Below are positions 11,301 to 21,960 of a DNA stretch of 64,000 bases, piece after piece. Position 1 is the first letter of the stretch. Every line of letters starts with the position of its first letter. Origin of the DNA: Paulinella micropora (Eukaryota > Cercozoa > Imbricatea > Euglyphida); contig BJOX01000081.1 of assembly GCA_009731375.1 (NCBI GenBank), forward strand, positions 108,822 through 172,821. The letters run 5' to 3'. The notes under the pieces were generated by a model. It saw only the letters and a list, made by a program, of their open reading frames with translations, was not told the origin of the DNA and did not search any database. The position numbers and the translations under genes are program-made.

Positions 11301-12265
11301 TGGCTTCTACCGACAGGCTTGTGGATTTGAACATGGCGATTGCAAGACGAATGCAAGCAGAGGTTTGGAGCATTGTTTCCTTGAGCATGGGGCTCTTCAA
11401 GGTTTTCTACAAGCAGCATGGACAACATTTGTACGACTTAATTGGTTGCTGGCATGCTTGGGATGTCTTAGACGAAGGACACCCCAAGTGGGACGAAGTT
11501 CAAAATTTTGCTCTTTTTCACAGTCAAGAGTGGGAAGCAGTGTCACCCACTGTGTTTGAAATGGGAAACCTTATTTTTCGTCCTACGGGTGTAGCGGTGA
11601 CGGTCGTCTCTTTGGAAGACATTCTCACCAAACTCTTCGACGCAATGGATCAGGTGTGGGGAACCATGGACGCAGGTGGGAATTATTCCAGTTGGGCTAC
11701 ATTGGGAGCAGCTGAAAAGCTTGTAACAGTGGAGCAACTGTTGGTTGCAGATGCGATTGCTTTTATGGCCAAGGCTTTCGGTCATTTTGCGGTGGCGTGG
11801 AACCAGCAGGCTCGCAGAAAGATGAAGGTTTCTTCTTGGACCCATAAGCTTGAGAAGAATAAGGAGGAACGACGTCGTACGGTGGAACGACATCAGAAAG
11901 ACGTGGACCGTCTTCTTGGGGAACAAGAGGCCTTGGCCATTGACATCAACAAGTCGGCGGATCCTAAGCATGTTGCAGAGATCCGTACTTGGTTGGCAGA
12001 AGTACGTCGAGTTTGTCGTTCTGCAGGAATTATCCTGCCTCAGGAGGTTGCCATCGTGGCAGACAGGTTCTTTCGTTTTCAATCGGCAGTGGACAACGAA
12101 TGGTTGTCTAAGAGTGATGAGTGGAACACTCATTGGGAGCAGCTCAAGCTCATGAGAGCCGATGCCATGTGCGTGGAGAGCATTGGTCTCATGCTTAGAG
12201 ACAAGAAGAGTTTTTATGCTTTCGCCTCGAAGACTCAGGAAGTGGATCAGCTCAAGACTGGCTAG
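11297..12265 (+). CDS. Gag-like ORF of the LTR element
   Basis: A 322-codon frame starting at ATG 11297, overlapping the previous stop as ATGA. The product is helical and charged, with a Trp-rich first half (ENGLIGCWHAW-like region near residue 50) and a Lys/Arg/Glu-rich coil around residues 175-210 (KLEKNKEERRRTVERHQKD). No zinc knuckle is seen. The position after the leader and before protease-like sequence fits Gag. The call rests on position more than on family resemblance. Confidence 0.5.
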   Translation: MMASTDRLVDLNMAIARRMQAEVWSIVSLSMGLFKVFYKQHGQHLYDLIGCWHAWDVLDEGHPKWDEVQNFALFHSQEWEAVSPTVFEMGNLIFRPTGVAVTVVSLEDILTKLFDAMDQVWGTMDAGGNYSSWATLGAAEKLVTVEQLLVADAIAFMAKAFGHFAVAWNQQARRKMKVSSWTHKLEKNKEERRRTVERHQKDVDRLLGEQEALAIDINKSADPKHVAEIRTWLAEVRRVCRSAGIILPQEVAIVADRFFRFQSAVDNEWLSKSDEWNTHWEQLKLMRADAMCVESIGLMLRDKKSFYAFASKTQEVDQLKTG

Positions 12266-13260
12266 GTGGATGCTGGGAAAGAAACCTGTGTTGCACTATT
12301 TGTTCCAGAGAGTGATGGATATGGCTATCATACTCTCTCGTACGGAGGCCTTCAAGTTGGTGGCCGATCCTCTTCGACAAAGACAACGTTACTTTTTCGA
12401 AGCTCGTGAAGGAGCTCCAAGGTGACACGGAGAGATGGGTCGTCGAGGACGACATGGTGGTTCGAGCAATGCGATGTGTGCAGAAGACCATTGTTGATGG
12501 GTGGAAGTACACCGGCCCTAAGCCTCAGGAAAATCAACATCAGGGGGGAAGGGATCTTGGTGCTCCCTTGGACCTTAATGATGAGGAAGCATTTTACGGT
12601 CAGGGATACCCACGTAGGGGCCGTCAGTATTACGGTGATGGTGGTCATCGTGGCCCGGGTAAGGGTCGAGGCAACAGACCTGCCTTCAACAAGAAGGCCT
12701 TGAATGGGCGACCTCTTTGCATGAAGAAAGCTGGAGCATTATGGCTCAAGTCGGGAGCTATAGTATGTGCAAGGCTGTATGCGATAAGTTTCATCCAGAT
12801 CGTTGGGATGATGCTGTGCAGAAGGAGGTCTTGGAAAGGATACGCCACAATTACCCTGTGGGTCCTTTCAGAGGTCTGCTCGATACGGGCAAGTACAAGG
12901 AGGAGCTCAGCAACCCTTAAAGGGTGGAAGGCAGTAAGCGGGATAAGAAGGCGTATGAGATCAAAGGGTGGACGGATGCGGGGGATGCACCTTACAAAAA
13001 AGGTGAGTGGGAAAAGTTCACCGTTTGGAATCCCATCGATTCGGATCCGGGGGATGCACCGGAGTCGTATGGAAGGAATGACCCGGCGAAGTGGGTGCAT
13101 CCTATATTCTTCTTGGGCATACAAGGGATCAGCGGCGAACACGAGTGAGCGTCGTGAGCGAGGGCGGTCGGTTGAACGACGCAGCCGTTCACGATCGCGG
13201 GATCGGCGAAGCGATGTTGGTCGTAGCGATCGGATCGGGAGGCCGATATCGACAGGATAG
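12266..13260 (+). pseudogene. Gag C-terminal remnants with Arg/Ser-rich basic tail
   Basis: Several overlapping frames continue the Gag-like character: LVKELQGDTERWVVEDDMVV near 12405, a GYPRRGRQYYGDGGHRGPG basic patch near 12605 and RS/RD-rich sequence at about 13150-13380. Frame changes near 12260, 12720 and 12950 show frameshift decay. The basic tail could be nucleic-acid binding. Confidence 0.4.
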
Positions 13261-14309
13261 TGACCGGGGAGGCTACGATCGTGAGCGACGGAGCTCGAGA
13301 GAGCGTGTACGGTCACCGCCGCGAGATCGGGATCGAGATCGATCAAGGTCGAGGGAGCGTACCATCTCAAATCGGTACCCACAGGAGGGGCCTGGTATGG
13401 GGAATACCCCTTATGCTGGTGCAAATGCTATGGGGGGGGGGGNNNNNNNNNNATCAGGTGCCAGATGCCGGTGGGGTACGGGCAACCGGTGCAGCACTAT
13501 TATGCAACGTACCACAGCAGCAGGTGGCCTCGTATGTTCCGCCGCCATATGTTCCGCCGCCACCTTTTCAGCCTTCGGGGGAAACGACGGAGAACCAAGG
13601 ATCGCCGGGAATGCAGTTGCAGTCTCAACAGCAAGTTCAGGGTACGGCGTTTGGGATGATGGACACTCTGATGGGTGTGCAGGACAAGGCTCAGGAACTA
13701 CGGGCTCGGGAGCGACTAATGCGGGAGCCGCAACTAGCTATAGTGCATGACTCGGAAGTCGGGACGGGAGATAAGTCGGGTGAGTTGCCTATCGGCCATG
13801 GAGGCGACGAGGTTGCTCATGACTTGTCATGTGATGATAGGACTCGCGCGGGGACGCAGCGGGTTGAGGGACCGATGTACATGTTAGGATTGGCCTCGGA
13901 GGGCCAGGATAGGCAGGATATAAAGGTTGAGGACCTTGATAGTCACAGTGACACTGTGCGTCCGGTGATGAATAGAGGTACGGACCTTGATAATGTTGAT
14001 GCGGCAAACGCGCTGAAGGATAAATATTTTGGTGGTTACGAAGCACTTTCGGTGGACGGGTGTGGCCCGGGGAAAGCTGAATTGCCTTTGCTTTTCACCA
14101 AAATCTTTATTGAAGATGTACAGGAGGAATGCATTGTTGGAAATGATACAATGGCATCTCTGAATGTGCTCGGTAAGGAGTTCATTGAACTGTGGGGCAA
14201 GGAACCAATGCCATGGTTCAAGCGCGGGTTTCGGCCGTGTCGAGGAAGAGCGAAGGGAGTGGGCGGCATGACAGTGATATCCGGATCAGTCATGCTTACT
14301 TTCCTTTGA
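13260..14309 (+). pseudogene. Retropepsin-like region of the element
   Basis: A 349-codon frame containing a 10-base gap. Near its end it reads FTKIFIEDVQEECIVGNDTM followed by ASLNVLGKEF. IVGNDTMASLN resembles the G-x-D/N-x-L flap-distal motif of retroviral-type aspartic proteases. I do not see a clean DSG/DTG active site upstream, so the assignment is tentative. Confidence 0.35.
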
Positions 14310-15691
14310 AGGACGGACAGTCTTGCTCTCGCAGGTTTTGGGTCGTCCCAGCCTTTGCTGGTGGTCTCCTGTTGGGGCTGAGGAGCCTGAAGCGTGGTGC
14401 AGTACGGTTTTGAACGTGGTGCAGTACGGTGGATCCGAGATGGCTCCCCGGTACGAGGTGGTACCGTATGAACCTTTACGGCGAGGTAGCCGGTGTGCAG
14501 GAGCACACATTTGAATATGAGTGTCACGTCAGTCGTGCGCGCCGACTGGGAGAGGACTAGGGTGGTGTCCGTGGAGGGCGCGGAGCCTGCGGTCACTCCC
14601 CACATTCAGGAGCCTATCACAGCCTCGTTCTTCCATGTATGCATAGTAGAGTCGGGGAACTCTGAGGATTTGAGGGTGGTCGGTGACAGTTCTGACGACA
14701 CGGGTCGGGAGACGGAATATGTCATTGCCACAACCTCTGGCTGGGCTATACGAACCCACGCGATATGAGGGTCGCAAATGTGGTGTGTAGGGATTCCGCA
14801 GAGGATGAGGCGGTGTTGACCGCGATAGAAGAGAGGTTGGAATACCTCTACGCAGCAAGAGAGGAATTGTTGCGGGGTAAGATCGCGGGCATGGAGGATG
14901 CTGGTGATCGTCCATATCGACGAGCATTCGACCACAATGTCACATGTGGTATGGAATGTTACCCAACATAAGCTGCCGGTCAAGCAGCCTGAGCCTATTG
15001 TGGAGGCTTTCCTGAAGAGTCACTGGGATGATAAACTATTTTTTCCTAAGGGAGTCAAAGCCATTAAGGAGGTCTTGAAGGCCAGGTTGGCGGTGGAAGA
15101 CTTCACTATAGTTATCCCAGTTTGGCTTTGCGGTTGGGAACAAAAGAGAAGGCGTTAGCTTACGGAGCTAAGCTGGCACAGCGGGAGATGGCGGAAGTCC
15201 GTACGCAAGCCTTTTCTTGGATCACGGTGATATATCATCGCACACATGCAATGCAATATGCGATCATCATAGATCATTTGGCACAGCTTGCTCAGTGGAA
15301 AGGTAAGCAAGAGACACGGTACCATGGGACTATGGTACGTGAGGATGTCATTGAGCGGCCTATCCCGATGGAGGATGTGGCACAGCTGTCACGCAAAGCT
15401 TTTCCGAAGGAGATCGAAGAAGCAAGGATAGCAGCGGATTCAGGAAAAGGCTATCGCGGAAAAGTATAGTACTTGGGAGGGTATTATGAGGGAGCGGAGG
15501 ATGCCAAGCTGCCATCGGGGCTTTGGTATCACCCGTTCACTCATAACAATCATCAACGCGACACGCGTAGCGAGGAAGTGGCAGCACAGGAGAAATGCAA
15601 GTGTTGTTACTCGCAAATAGCCAGGGAGGCTTGTGACAATATCCTATGAGCGGAAGCCAGGACCGCCGATAGGGATGAGGAGGAGAAAATT
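14310..15691 (+). pseudogene. Degenerate pol region without recognisable RT or RNase H
   Basis: Short frames in all phases (for example 14493-14768, 14898-15158, 15122-15469) with no YxDD box, no RT palm motifs and no RNase H signature. 15122-15469 encodes a helical segment (KALAYGAKLAQREMAEVRTQ). A complete gypsy RT-RNase H needs about 2 kb, so it is deleted, or this is a non-autonomous lineage. Confidence 0.4.
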
Positions 15692-16114
15692 ATGAATGGA
15701 AGGCACGGTGCCTTTAATGCGGCCTTGCTGCCGAAGGGCCCGATGTGTCTCAGTCTGAAGGATGAGGAAAGAGTTAAAGTGGAACATCTCTTTCAGCTGC
15801 CGGAAACACATCCGGACAAGGTTCGATTCCAGTTGGAGACTGACACGGCTGTCAGACTGGCGTCGGTGGAAACTTTTCGGAGTCCGACTTTCACCAAGGA
15901 AAGTGCGGAATATAAGGATTTACGGGAACATCTTGCTAACCCTCAAGCTAGACCTGAGGACAACGAGATACGAAAGCTCAAACGATGCTTGGTGCTGAAG
16001 AATGGACTCCTTTGGTACATGGGCAAGGATGGAATATATGCCTATGAGGAAGACCGTTGGTTGTTATGGGTTCCACAAGAACTCAGAACGTCGTTATTGA
16101 TCACGGCGCAATGA
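15692..16114 (+). pseudogene. Pre-integrase linker segment
   Basis: A 140-codon frame with LKRCLVLKNGLLWYMGKDG and RWLLWVPQELRTSLL. This is the usual pattern before the integrase zinc finger (ddGlLyr.., vP.elr..ll). It stops at TGA 16112-16114, where a frameshift is needed to enter the zinc-finger frame. Confidence 0.6.
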
Positions 16115-16755
16115 TACATTGCCCGATGCAAAGCCACCCAGGGGTGGAAAGGATGACCTGGTCTTTACGCAGAAGGTTTTGGTGTGATAACCTAGAAGAA
16201 AGGGTCAAGGAGTTTGTGAAAGGTTGCCCTCACTGTCAGATGGCGAAGCTTCCGTACAAGCCGAATTTGGGACTCAAGGGTGAGGATGACATCACCTTGG
16301 ACATTTTTGATACTTTGCATATCGATCATGTTGGTCCTTTCCCGGAGGCGGGAGCGGGAAAATTCAAATATCTGTAAACGGTGATTGATCGAACATCCAA
16401 TTACGTTATCACTGTTCCTGTTACGGATGTAACCGCGGAGGTTACAGCGGCGGCTCTAATTGATCATGTATTTGGCCGCATAGGGATCCCGAGAAGGATC
16501 ATCTCGGACAGAGGTACAAGTTTTGCGAATGAGGTCTCGCAAAGGATTGCCAAGTTCTTTGGGTTTGATTGGCAGTATGTAACTGCTTTTAACCCAATGG
16601 CCAACGGTAAAATTGAGCGAGTGCTACCAGCTTGTGCACGCACTGCATGCAGGCAGCGTCGGTTGGTTTTCTCGTCTCGCGCGCGCACGGTCACCCTGCA
16701 GAAACGTTTGCCGCGGATCGTCGAGTACCATAAGGATTTTCCAAGCGGGCGGTGA
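16057..16755 (+). pseudogene. Integrase: zinc-binding domain and DDE core, with an in-frame stop
   Basis: Reads SHPGVERMTWSLRRRFWC then GCPHCQMAK, an H-H-C-C integrase zinc finger. The core follows: LHIDHVGPF (first Asp), IISDRGTSF (second Asp), FNPMANGKIERV (Glu). This is the D-D-E catalytic triad of Ty3/gypsy integrases. TAA at 16375-16377 interrupts it after KFKYL, with the same frame continuing as TVIDRTSNYV. After KIER the sequence departs from the family (about 16625-16755), suggesting an insertion, and stops at TGA 16753. Confidence 0.75.
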
Positions 16756-16767
16756 AACACCTCCGGC

Positions 16768-17136
16768 TTGATCCAATCTTTCTTCTTGACCATCCTCATT
16801 GCGAGCTTGCATAGGACGCTAATAGTAAAGGCAGCGTTGAAGACCTATTGCAAAAATAGTCAGCTCAATTGGATATACGTTGTGCCTATGTTTACGTTCG
16901 CTATTAACAATTTGGCTTCAGCGTCGTTAGGGGAACATGCGCGTGGTGTGAGTCCGCATCAGGTGGTATATGGGAGATCGTTGAACACACCAACGGAGCT
17001 GTTGTTTCCACCCGATAAGTGGGAGCCGTGCGAGCTGTTGGGAGTTCGATTACGAGCTATTGCAGAAGCACGTAGTGCGATCGAGAAGTGTCGGGAGACG
17101 TTGCACCGGCGTTTAGACAGCCGCCATCATTGCTGA
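16768..17136 (+). pseudogene. Integrase C-terminal core remnant
   Basis: Same frame as the core; resumes with LKTYCKNSQLNWIYVVPMFT and FAINNLASASLGEHARGVSP, then HQVVYGRSLNTP. This matches the usual post-catalytic pattern (W...lp...fa.N......spf.l.yGr.P). Ends at TGA 17134. Confidence 0.6.
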
Positions 17137-18148
17137 CGCGTAAGGAGCGTGAGGAGGCGCTGCGGAAGCAGCAAGAGAAAGGCAAAGTGGCAGCAAAGCA
17201 TGCGGATCGGGACGACAACGCATCAGCGGACGCTAAGGATAAAAAGGATATCCTTCAGCTGACGAGGCGGTACAGGGCCATAAGGGTACGGTATGGAAGA
17301 AGCCGTGGATAGCCGGCAGGGATGTGGCTAAGATCGAATGGCAGGTAGATAAATTCTATCTGTGTCGGCCACATGAGCATACGGTTATGGATAAGGATTT
17401 TGATCATTTCTTTTAATGCAAGTTACGTATGTACAGCCCAAAACACGGGTACGAGCTGCGTTGGGGTTGGCACCAACAATGCAGTTTTGGAGAAGTAAAA
17501 GTGAGGTCGAGCTCACGCGAGATAGGATCTTTGCACCTGTGTTTCAAGACGGGGAAGGCTTGGAACAGTGGGATGCGTCCATCGAGAAGGACGACGAGGA
17601 TTTCACACCTTGGACGGTGCAGCTGATGCAGAGGGTAGTTCTGGATATGCAGTTTGATTTAAGGGAGGAACGTAGGATTCCGCTTCGCATATGAGACGCG
17701 AGGTCCAGAGTGCGAGCATATCATTTTTACTGGTAGGTGCACCGAAGTGTGATAAGGAAGTTGCGGCGAAAAAGAGGAAAGCAAAACAGGCGCCGCTCCC
17801 AACAGAAGAGCATACGGGTCGTGGAAGACCGCAGAAGCGAATCAAAAACGTGACATTATGCGGATTGCAACGGAGTCTGATGTCGCTTACGGATCATCAG
17901 CTACTTTTTCTTTTCGACGGAAAGGGAAGATCAAGGGATGGCATTTACGTCCGATGCCAGAGATGGAGCTGGAGCTTGGGGGTAAGAGTTCTCATGGATA
18001 AGACTCGCACTGGACGTCACGGGTCTAATTATTTTTACTTGTTTGACAGCCGGAATGCCTTATGCAATGTATCGGTCGGTCGAGAGCGCCTTCAACCGAA
18101 TGAGGAGTCAGTCTTCGGCGTGGGGGTCGACCGCTTACTGCGGTCAAA
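17137..18148 (+). other. Element 3' region with short residual frames
   Basis: Residual frames include 17088-17312 (Lys/Asp-rich), 17416-17694 and 17691-18185. The last has a GRGRPQKRIK patch like an AT-hook. A chromodomain is not recognisable. Confidence 0.3.
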
Positions 18149-18149
18149 C

Positions 18150-18161
18150 GGGGAAAAGGGA
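18150..18161 (+). other. Polypurine tract
   Basis: GGGGAAAAGGGA lies directly before the 3' LTR, as expected for plus-strand priming in an LTR element. Confidence 0.65.
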
Positions 18162-18162
18162 T

Positions 18163-18314
18163 TGTCGGCCGGCCCGCTGAGTTAGACATACCGTGGCATA
18201 GTGGCATTGAGTGTCGTCCGGCTTGTCGTTACTTGACTATTATGCTTGGTCTGCCCCTCTATCGTTGAGCCTACTGACGACTAAATGTCAGAGTAGCTGT
18301 TCCGGACCTTACAT
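18163..18314 (+). repeat. 3' LTR
   Basis: Begins TGTCGGCCGGCCCGC and ends ACCTTACA; aligned over most of its length with 10349-10478 but with substitutions and about 20 extra bases. The divergence indicates an old insertion. Confidence 0.8.
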
Positions 18315-18918
18315 CGGGGGAAAAGGTAATTAAGTGGGAAAAAGGGAATAGTTGATATTTTCTAAAAAGAACTTTGACTTGATCGTTTGAAATCATTTCT
18401 GAACGGAATTGAAAACTGGTTATTAATATACAATAGTGAAGTCGAAACGTCGTGCAGAGGAGAATCTAATGAACCGGTCAAAAAGAGTGAATTATCAACG
18501 GTTTAAGGTTTTGGCAGGTAGTTATATAAGGTGCTCAGTCTGATAGTCGGCAGCGCTATCTACCTAGCTGAAAATAATACTTTTCAAGAAAAAATTTAAA
18601 ATTAATATTAATAAACCTCTCATTTCATGTAAAGTCAAGGAAAATTCAATACAACTATTATACTAAGTTAGTAAAACTTGATCACCGTGACCGCTGTGAC
18701 AGAGTCTGTGACTCCCAGCCGAGTCTTGGTATTTTTTTCGGTGATGCCCCTGGCCCCCGCTTCACTGTTATTATTTAATAAGTTTTCAAATTGCCACCGA
18801 TATTAAGATTTCGGGTCCGGCAGAGCCGATGTGTGATAGATTTAGATAGGGAGGTGTTTTGGCCCGCAGGGCATGTGTACCTGAAGCATTGGGAGGGGGC
18901 GCCTACGCCAACGGCCCA
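18315..18918. other. Spacer with inverted family E copy
   Basis: 18395-18560 is the reverse complement of 9085-9290. The remainder is AT-rich and shows no gene. Confidence 0.55.
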
Positions 18919-18922
18919 CCGC

Positions 18923-18975
<53 letters not shown>

Positions 18976-19017
18976 AGTGGCATCCAGGCTCAGGCACATA
19001 GACTATGTATGTATATA

Positions 19018-19058
<41 letters not shown>

Positions 19059-19098
19059 ACGCACTTTTAACAATAGAATAATCTAGTCAGTAGTAATA
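18919..19098. repeat. (GATA)n and (AT)n microsatellites
   Basis: GATA tract 18923-18974 and AT tract 19020-19054, with short unique sequence between and after. Confidence 0.9.
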
Positions 19099-19099
19099 T

Positions 19100-19785
19100 T
19101 TAATATTTCTGTGAGCGGTGGGTCATGGAGGGGCCGAGTATGTTCATCATGATGATCACGTATAACGCCCCCACAGTACAGCAGACGGCAGTGGAGGTGG
19201 AGATAGAGAACTTATTCTGCCTAAGGTAACATACGTGTATGTCTGTATGTATGTAGGTATGTAGGTATGTATGCATTGTATGTATGTAGGTATGCAGACA
19301 GCAGTGGAGGTGGAAATAGAGAACTTATTCTGCCTAAGGTAACATATGCGTGTATCTCTGTATGTATGTAGGTATGTATTGTATGTATGTATGTATGTAT
19401 TGTATGTACAGCAGACGGCAGTGGAGGTGGAAATAGAGAACTGATTGTGCTCAAGGTAACATACGTGTATGCCTGTACGTATGTAGTCATGTATGTATGC
19501 ATGTATGTATGTATGTATGTATGCATTTATGTATGCATGCATGTATGTATGTATGTATGTATGTATGTATGCATCATGCATGAGATAGTTGCAAAGATTA
19601 CTTACCTGCAGATAAATAGATAGATAGATAGATAAATAGATAGATGGATCGATAGATAGATAGATGGATCGATAGATAGATAGATAGATAGATATATAGA
19701 TAGGAAGATAGGTAGGTAAATTTAATAATGCATGCATGCACAGTACAACAGACGAGACAAAATCGATCGATCGATAGATAGATAT

Positions 19786-19844
<59 letters not shown>

Positions 19845-20114
19845 GATAGATAGTGGAGAAGGACATGGAGAATTTATTTTGCCTCAGATCCATACATGCA
19901 TCAATTACATACATACCTACATGCATACCTACCTACCTACCTACCTACCTTCATACATACATACATACATACATACATACATACATACAGACCAGCGGCG
20001 GATGTCTTACCTACCTACCTACATACATACATGTATACATACATACATACATACAGACAGACCAGCGGCGGATGTCTTGTGGGTCTAAAACCTTTATTCG
20101 TAGCATTTTTACAC
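19100..20114 (-). CDS. 3' end of a minus-strand spliced gene (two exons recovered)
   Basis: On the minus strand an exon at 20114-20063 follows (CTAT)nCAG and reads VKMLRIKVLDPQDIRR, ending TG|GTCTGT. The next at 19220-19100 follows ATGTTACCTTAG and reads, after the split Trp codon, QNKFSISTSTAV and then ALYVIIMMNILGPSM, ending at TAA (19102-19100). Phases agree (2+1). The last exon holds a hydrophobic stretch that might span a membrane. Truncated upstream copies exist for both exons: 20211-20160, with a frameshift, for the first; 19333-19296, 19450-19410 and 19890-19853 for the second. Function unknown. The opposite strand of the repeated copies is also open (TADGSGGGDRELILPK, with GTAACA donors), so the strand is not settled. 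Confidence 0.45.
19226..20060. repeat. (ATGT)n/(ACAT)n and (GATA)n intron repeats with exon-fragment copies
   Basis: Tetranucleotide arrays between exon-like copies at about 19298-19338, 19411-19455 and 19853-19890. A piece of the upstream minus-strand exon recurs at about 19985-20007 (complement of ATCCGCCGCTGGTC). Confidence 0.8.
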
Positions 20115-20116
20115 CT

Positions 20117-20163
<47 letters not shown>

Positions 20164-20266
20164 GTCTTGTGGGTCTAAGACCTTAATTCGGAGCATTTTA
20201 CACCTGACAGCTAGCTAGCTAGCTAGATAGATAGATAGATAGATAGATAACAAGATGGATGTGTAG

Positions 20267-20320
<54 letters not shown>

Positions 20321-20420
20321 GGATGGATGGATGGATGGATGGATAGATAGATAAATAGATAAATAGATGGATTGATAGATGATAGATGTGTGGATGGATG
20401 CATGGATGGATGGGTGGATA
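20115..20420. repeat. (GATA)n/(GGAT)n microsatellite with an exon-fragment copy
   Basis: Tetranucleotide arrays around a second, frameshifted copy of the minus-strand exon at about 20160-20211 (one A fewer in the A-run). Confidence 0.9.
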
Positions 20421-21070
20421 GATGAGATATCGCAAAAGGAATGTAGTCCTTGCAAACGAACGCAGTTTCACATCAAAACAGCACTTTGTGTACTGTGCAT
20501 GTGTTCGGGATGGGAATCACGGGTAGACTGTGTTCTGGAAAAAAGAAGAGGAGGTAGGTCGTTGAAGAAAAAGGCAATCTAGGAATGGAGAGTGGGGAGG
20601 ATAAGAAAGAAGAGAAAGAAAAGGAAGCCGTTAGTCCAAGTGTTTTGAGCACCGTAATCTTGCGCAAGCTACAATGATGACATTGTATAAGGCCTAAAGC
20701 CCCGAAGGGACCTAGCCCGGGCTATGTAACACTGGACGGCTACGACGGAATGCAGTCACCGATACGGACTAAAGGAAGATTAGCCCAATTTTTCACTGCA
20801 CAGGAGCGATAAATCGCAAAAGAGCAACGAGCTACGCAGGACGATAGCTTGAAGTAAAGGGATTTGGATTGGGGATAGTATACACTTCTTGGCAGACAAT
20901 GACCAGACAACAATATCGGGGCGGAGGTGAGTGACACAGATGTGGACAGGAAAGGCTTGCTCAGAACCAGTGTACTGGGTTTGGAGCTGCCAATCGTTTG
21001 CGGTGTCAAGCAGGGATGGACGATGACATGACTGCCCCTTAGACTTCTGCTCGCCCTCTTTTACAAACAT

Positions 21071-21071
<1 letters not shown>
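20421..21071 (-). pseudogene. LINE-like reverse transcriptase C-terminal fragment, family B
   Basis: Reverse-complement relative of 33306-34073. In reverse it reads TANDWQLQTQYTGSEQAF then THLRPDIVVWSLSAKKCIL. It then jumps past the IELTCP region present in the other copy, so it carries an internal deletion. Its 3' end is GATATCTCATC next to tetranucleotide repeat. Confidence 0.55.
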
Positions 21072-21123
<52 letters not shown>

Positions 21124-21134
21124 GGATAGATATT

Positions 21135-21173
<39 letters not shown>

Positions 21174-21263
21174 GTAGATAGGCAGGTAGGTAGGTAAGTA
21201 GGAAGGTAGGTAGGTAGGTAGGTAGGTAGGTAGGTAGATAGATAGATAGATAGATAGATAGAT
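21072..21263. repeat. (GATA)n/(GGTA)n microsatellite
   Basis: Continuous tetranucleotide tract between two truncated LINE-like repeats. Confidence 0.95.
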
Positions 21264-21588
21264 GATGAGATATCGACTAATGTCAGAAAAAAGGAGCTTC
21301 TGATTTCGTCAACCAAGGAAGTCTGTGGGTAAAGTATTAACCCGATGCCCAGCTAAGCCGTGATGTTTGCACGGAAGGGACTGATACAGGCGATACCAAA
21401 AGCTCCCTAGTACCAGGCGGGGCCAGGGCTCGTTCCATAAGCGCCCCTTGCAGAACGAGCTCCCACCTCCATTACAGAGGGCCCAGTAAGCAGATGGAGT
21501 TTCGAGACTGTTCGACAGTCTAGTATAAACCGACAGAGCACTGTGGGTTTTATTCCGGGCTCAACAAGCGAGAAAGGGCACTCTGAGG
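21264..21588 (-). mobile_element. Family A dispersed repeat copy
   Basis: Reverse complement of about 42960-43280. Its plus-strand left end is the GATATCTCATC terminus beside GATA repeat, and it is truncated at its 5' side in another GATA tract. Confidence 0.65.
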
Positions 21589-21800
21589 AGATAGATAGAT
21601 AGATAGATAGATAGATACGATGCAGTACTACAAATATCGCTTACGCCGACTAGGCAGTTCAGAAAGTAAGACAAAAAAACTAACACGGTGGTTTATATCT
21701 ACTCTTGTGCATATGTGTTGCCAAAAGATCTATCTATCTATCTGTCTATCTATCTGTCAGGTGTAAAATGCTGCGAATTAAGGTCTTAGACCCACAAGAC

Positions 21801-21862
<62 letters not shown>

Positions 21863-21960
21863 TGTCATTACATTTCCCGGGGTGAGAGCCGCCCCCCCCC
21901 CCCTCCCCTCCTTCCCCCCCGATAACCCTATTGTCGTACCCACAGCGAATTACCCGGCGC
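21589..21960. other. Spacer with (TATC)n and an inverted exon-fragment copy
   Basis: 21626-21665 is flanked by GATGCAG and AAA|GTAAGA and could be a small plus-strand exon (YYKYRLRRLGSSE). 21757-21802 is a plus-oriented copy of the minus-strand exon at 20063-20114. 21802-21862 is (TATC)n and 21892-21920 is C-rich. Confidence 0.35.

Larger units (their letters stand above)
10349..18314 (+). mobile_element. Degenerate LTR retrotransposon, Ty3/gypsy-like, lacking recognisable RT
   Basis: Two similar terminal repeats of 130 and 152 bases begin TGTC and end TTACA. A primer-binding-site-like TGG follows two bases after the 5' copy and a purine tract precedes the 3' copy. Inside, in order, are gag-like helical and Arg-rich frames, a protease-like segment and an integrase with zinc-binding and DDE motifs. 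Reading is broken by several frameshifts, at least two in-frame stops and a 10-base gap at 13443. The 1.4 kb between protease and integrase shows no reverse transcriptase or RNase H motif. No target-site duplication is visible (ATATT before, TCGGG after). Probably a dead or non-autonomous copy. Confidence 0.75.
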
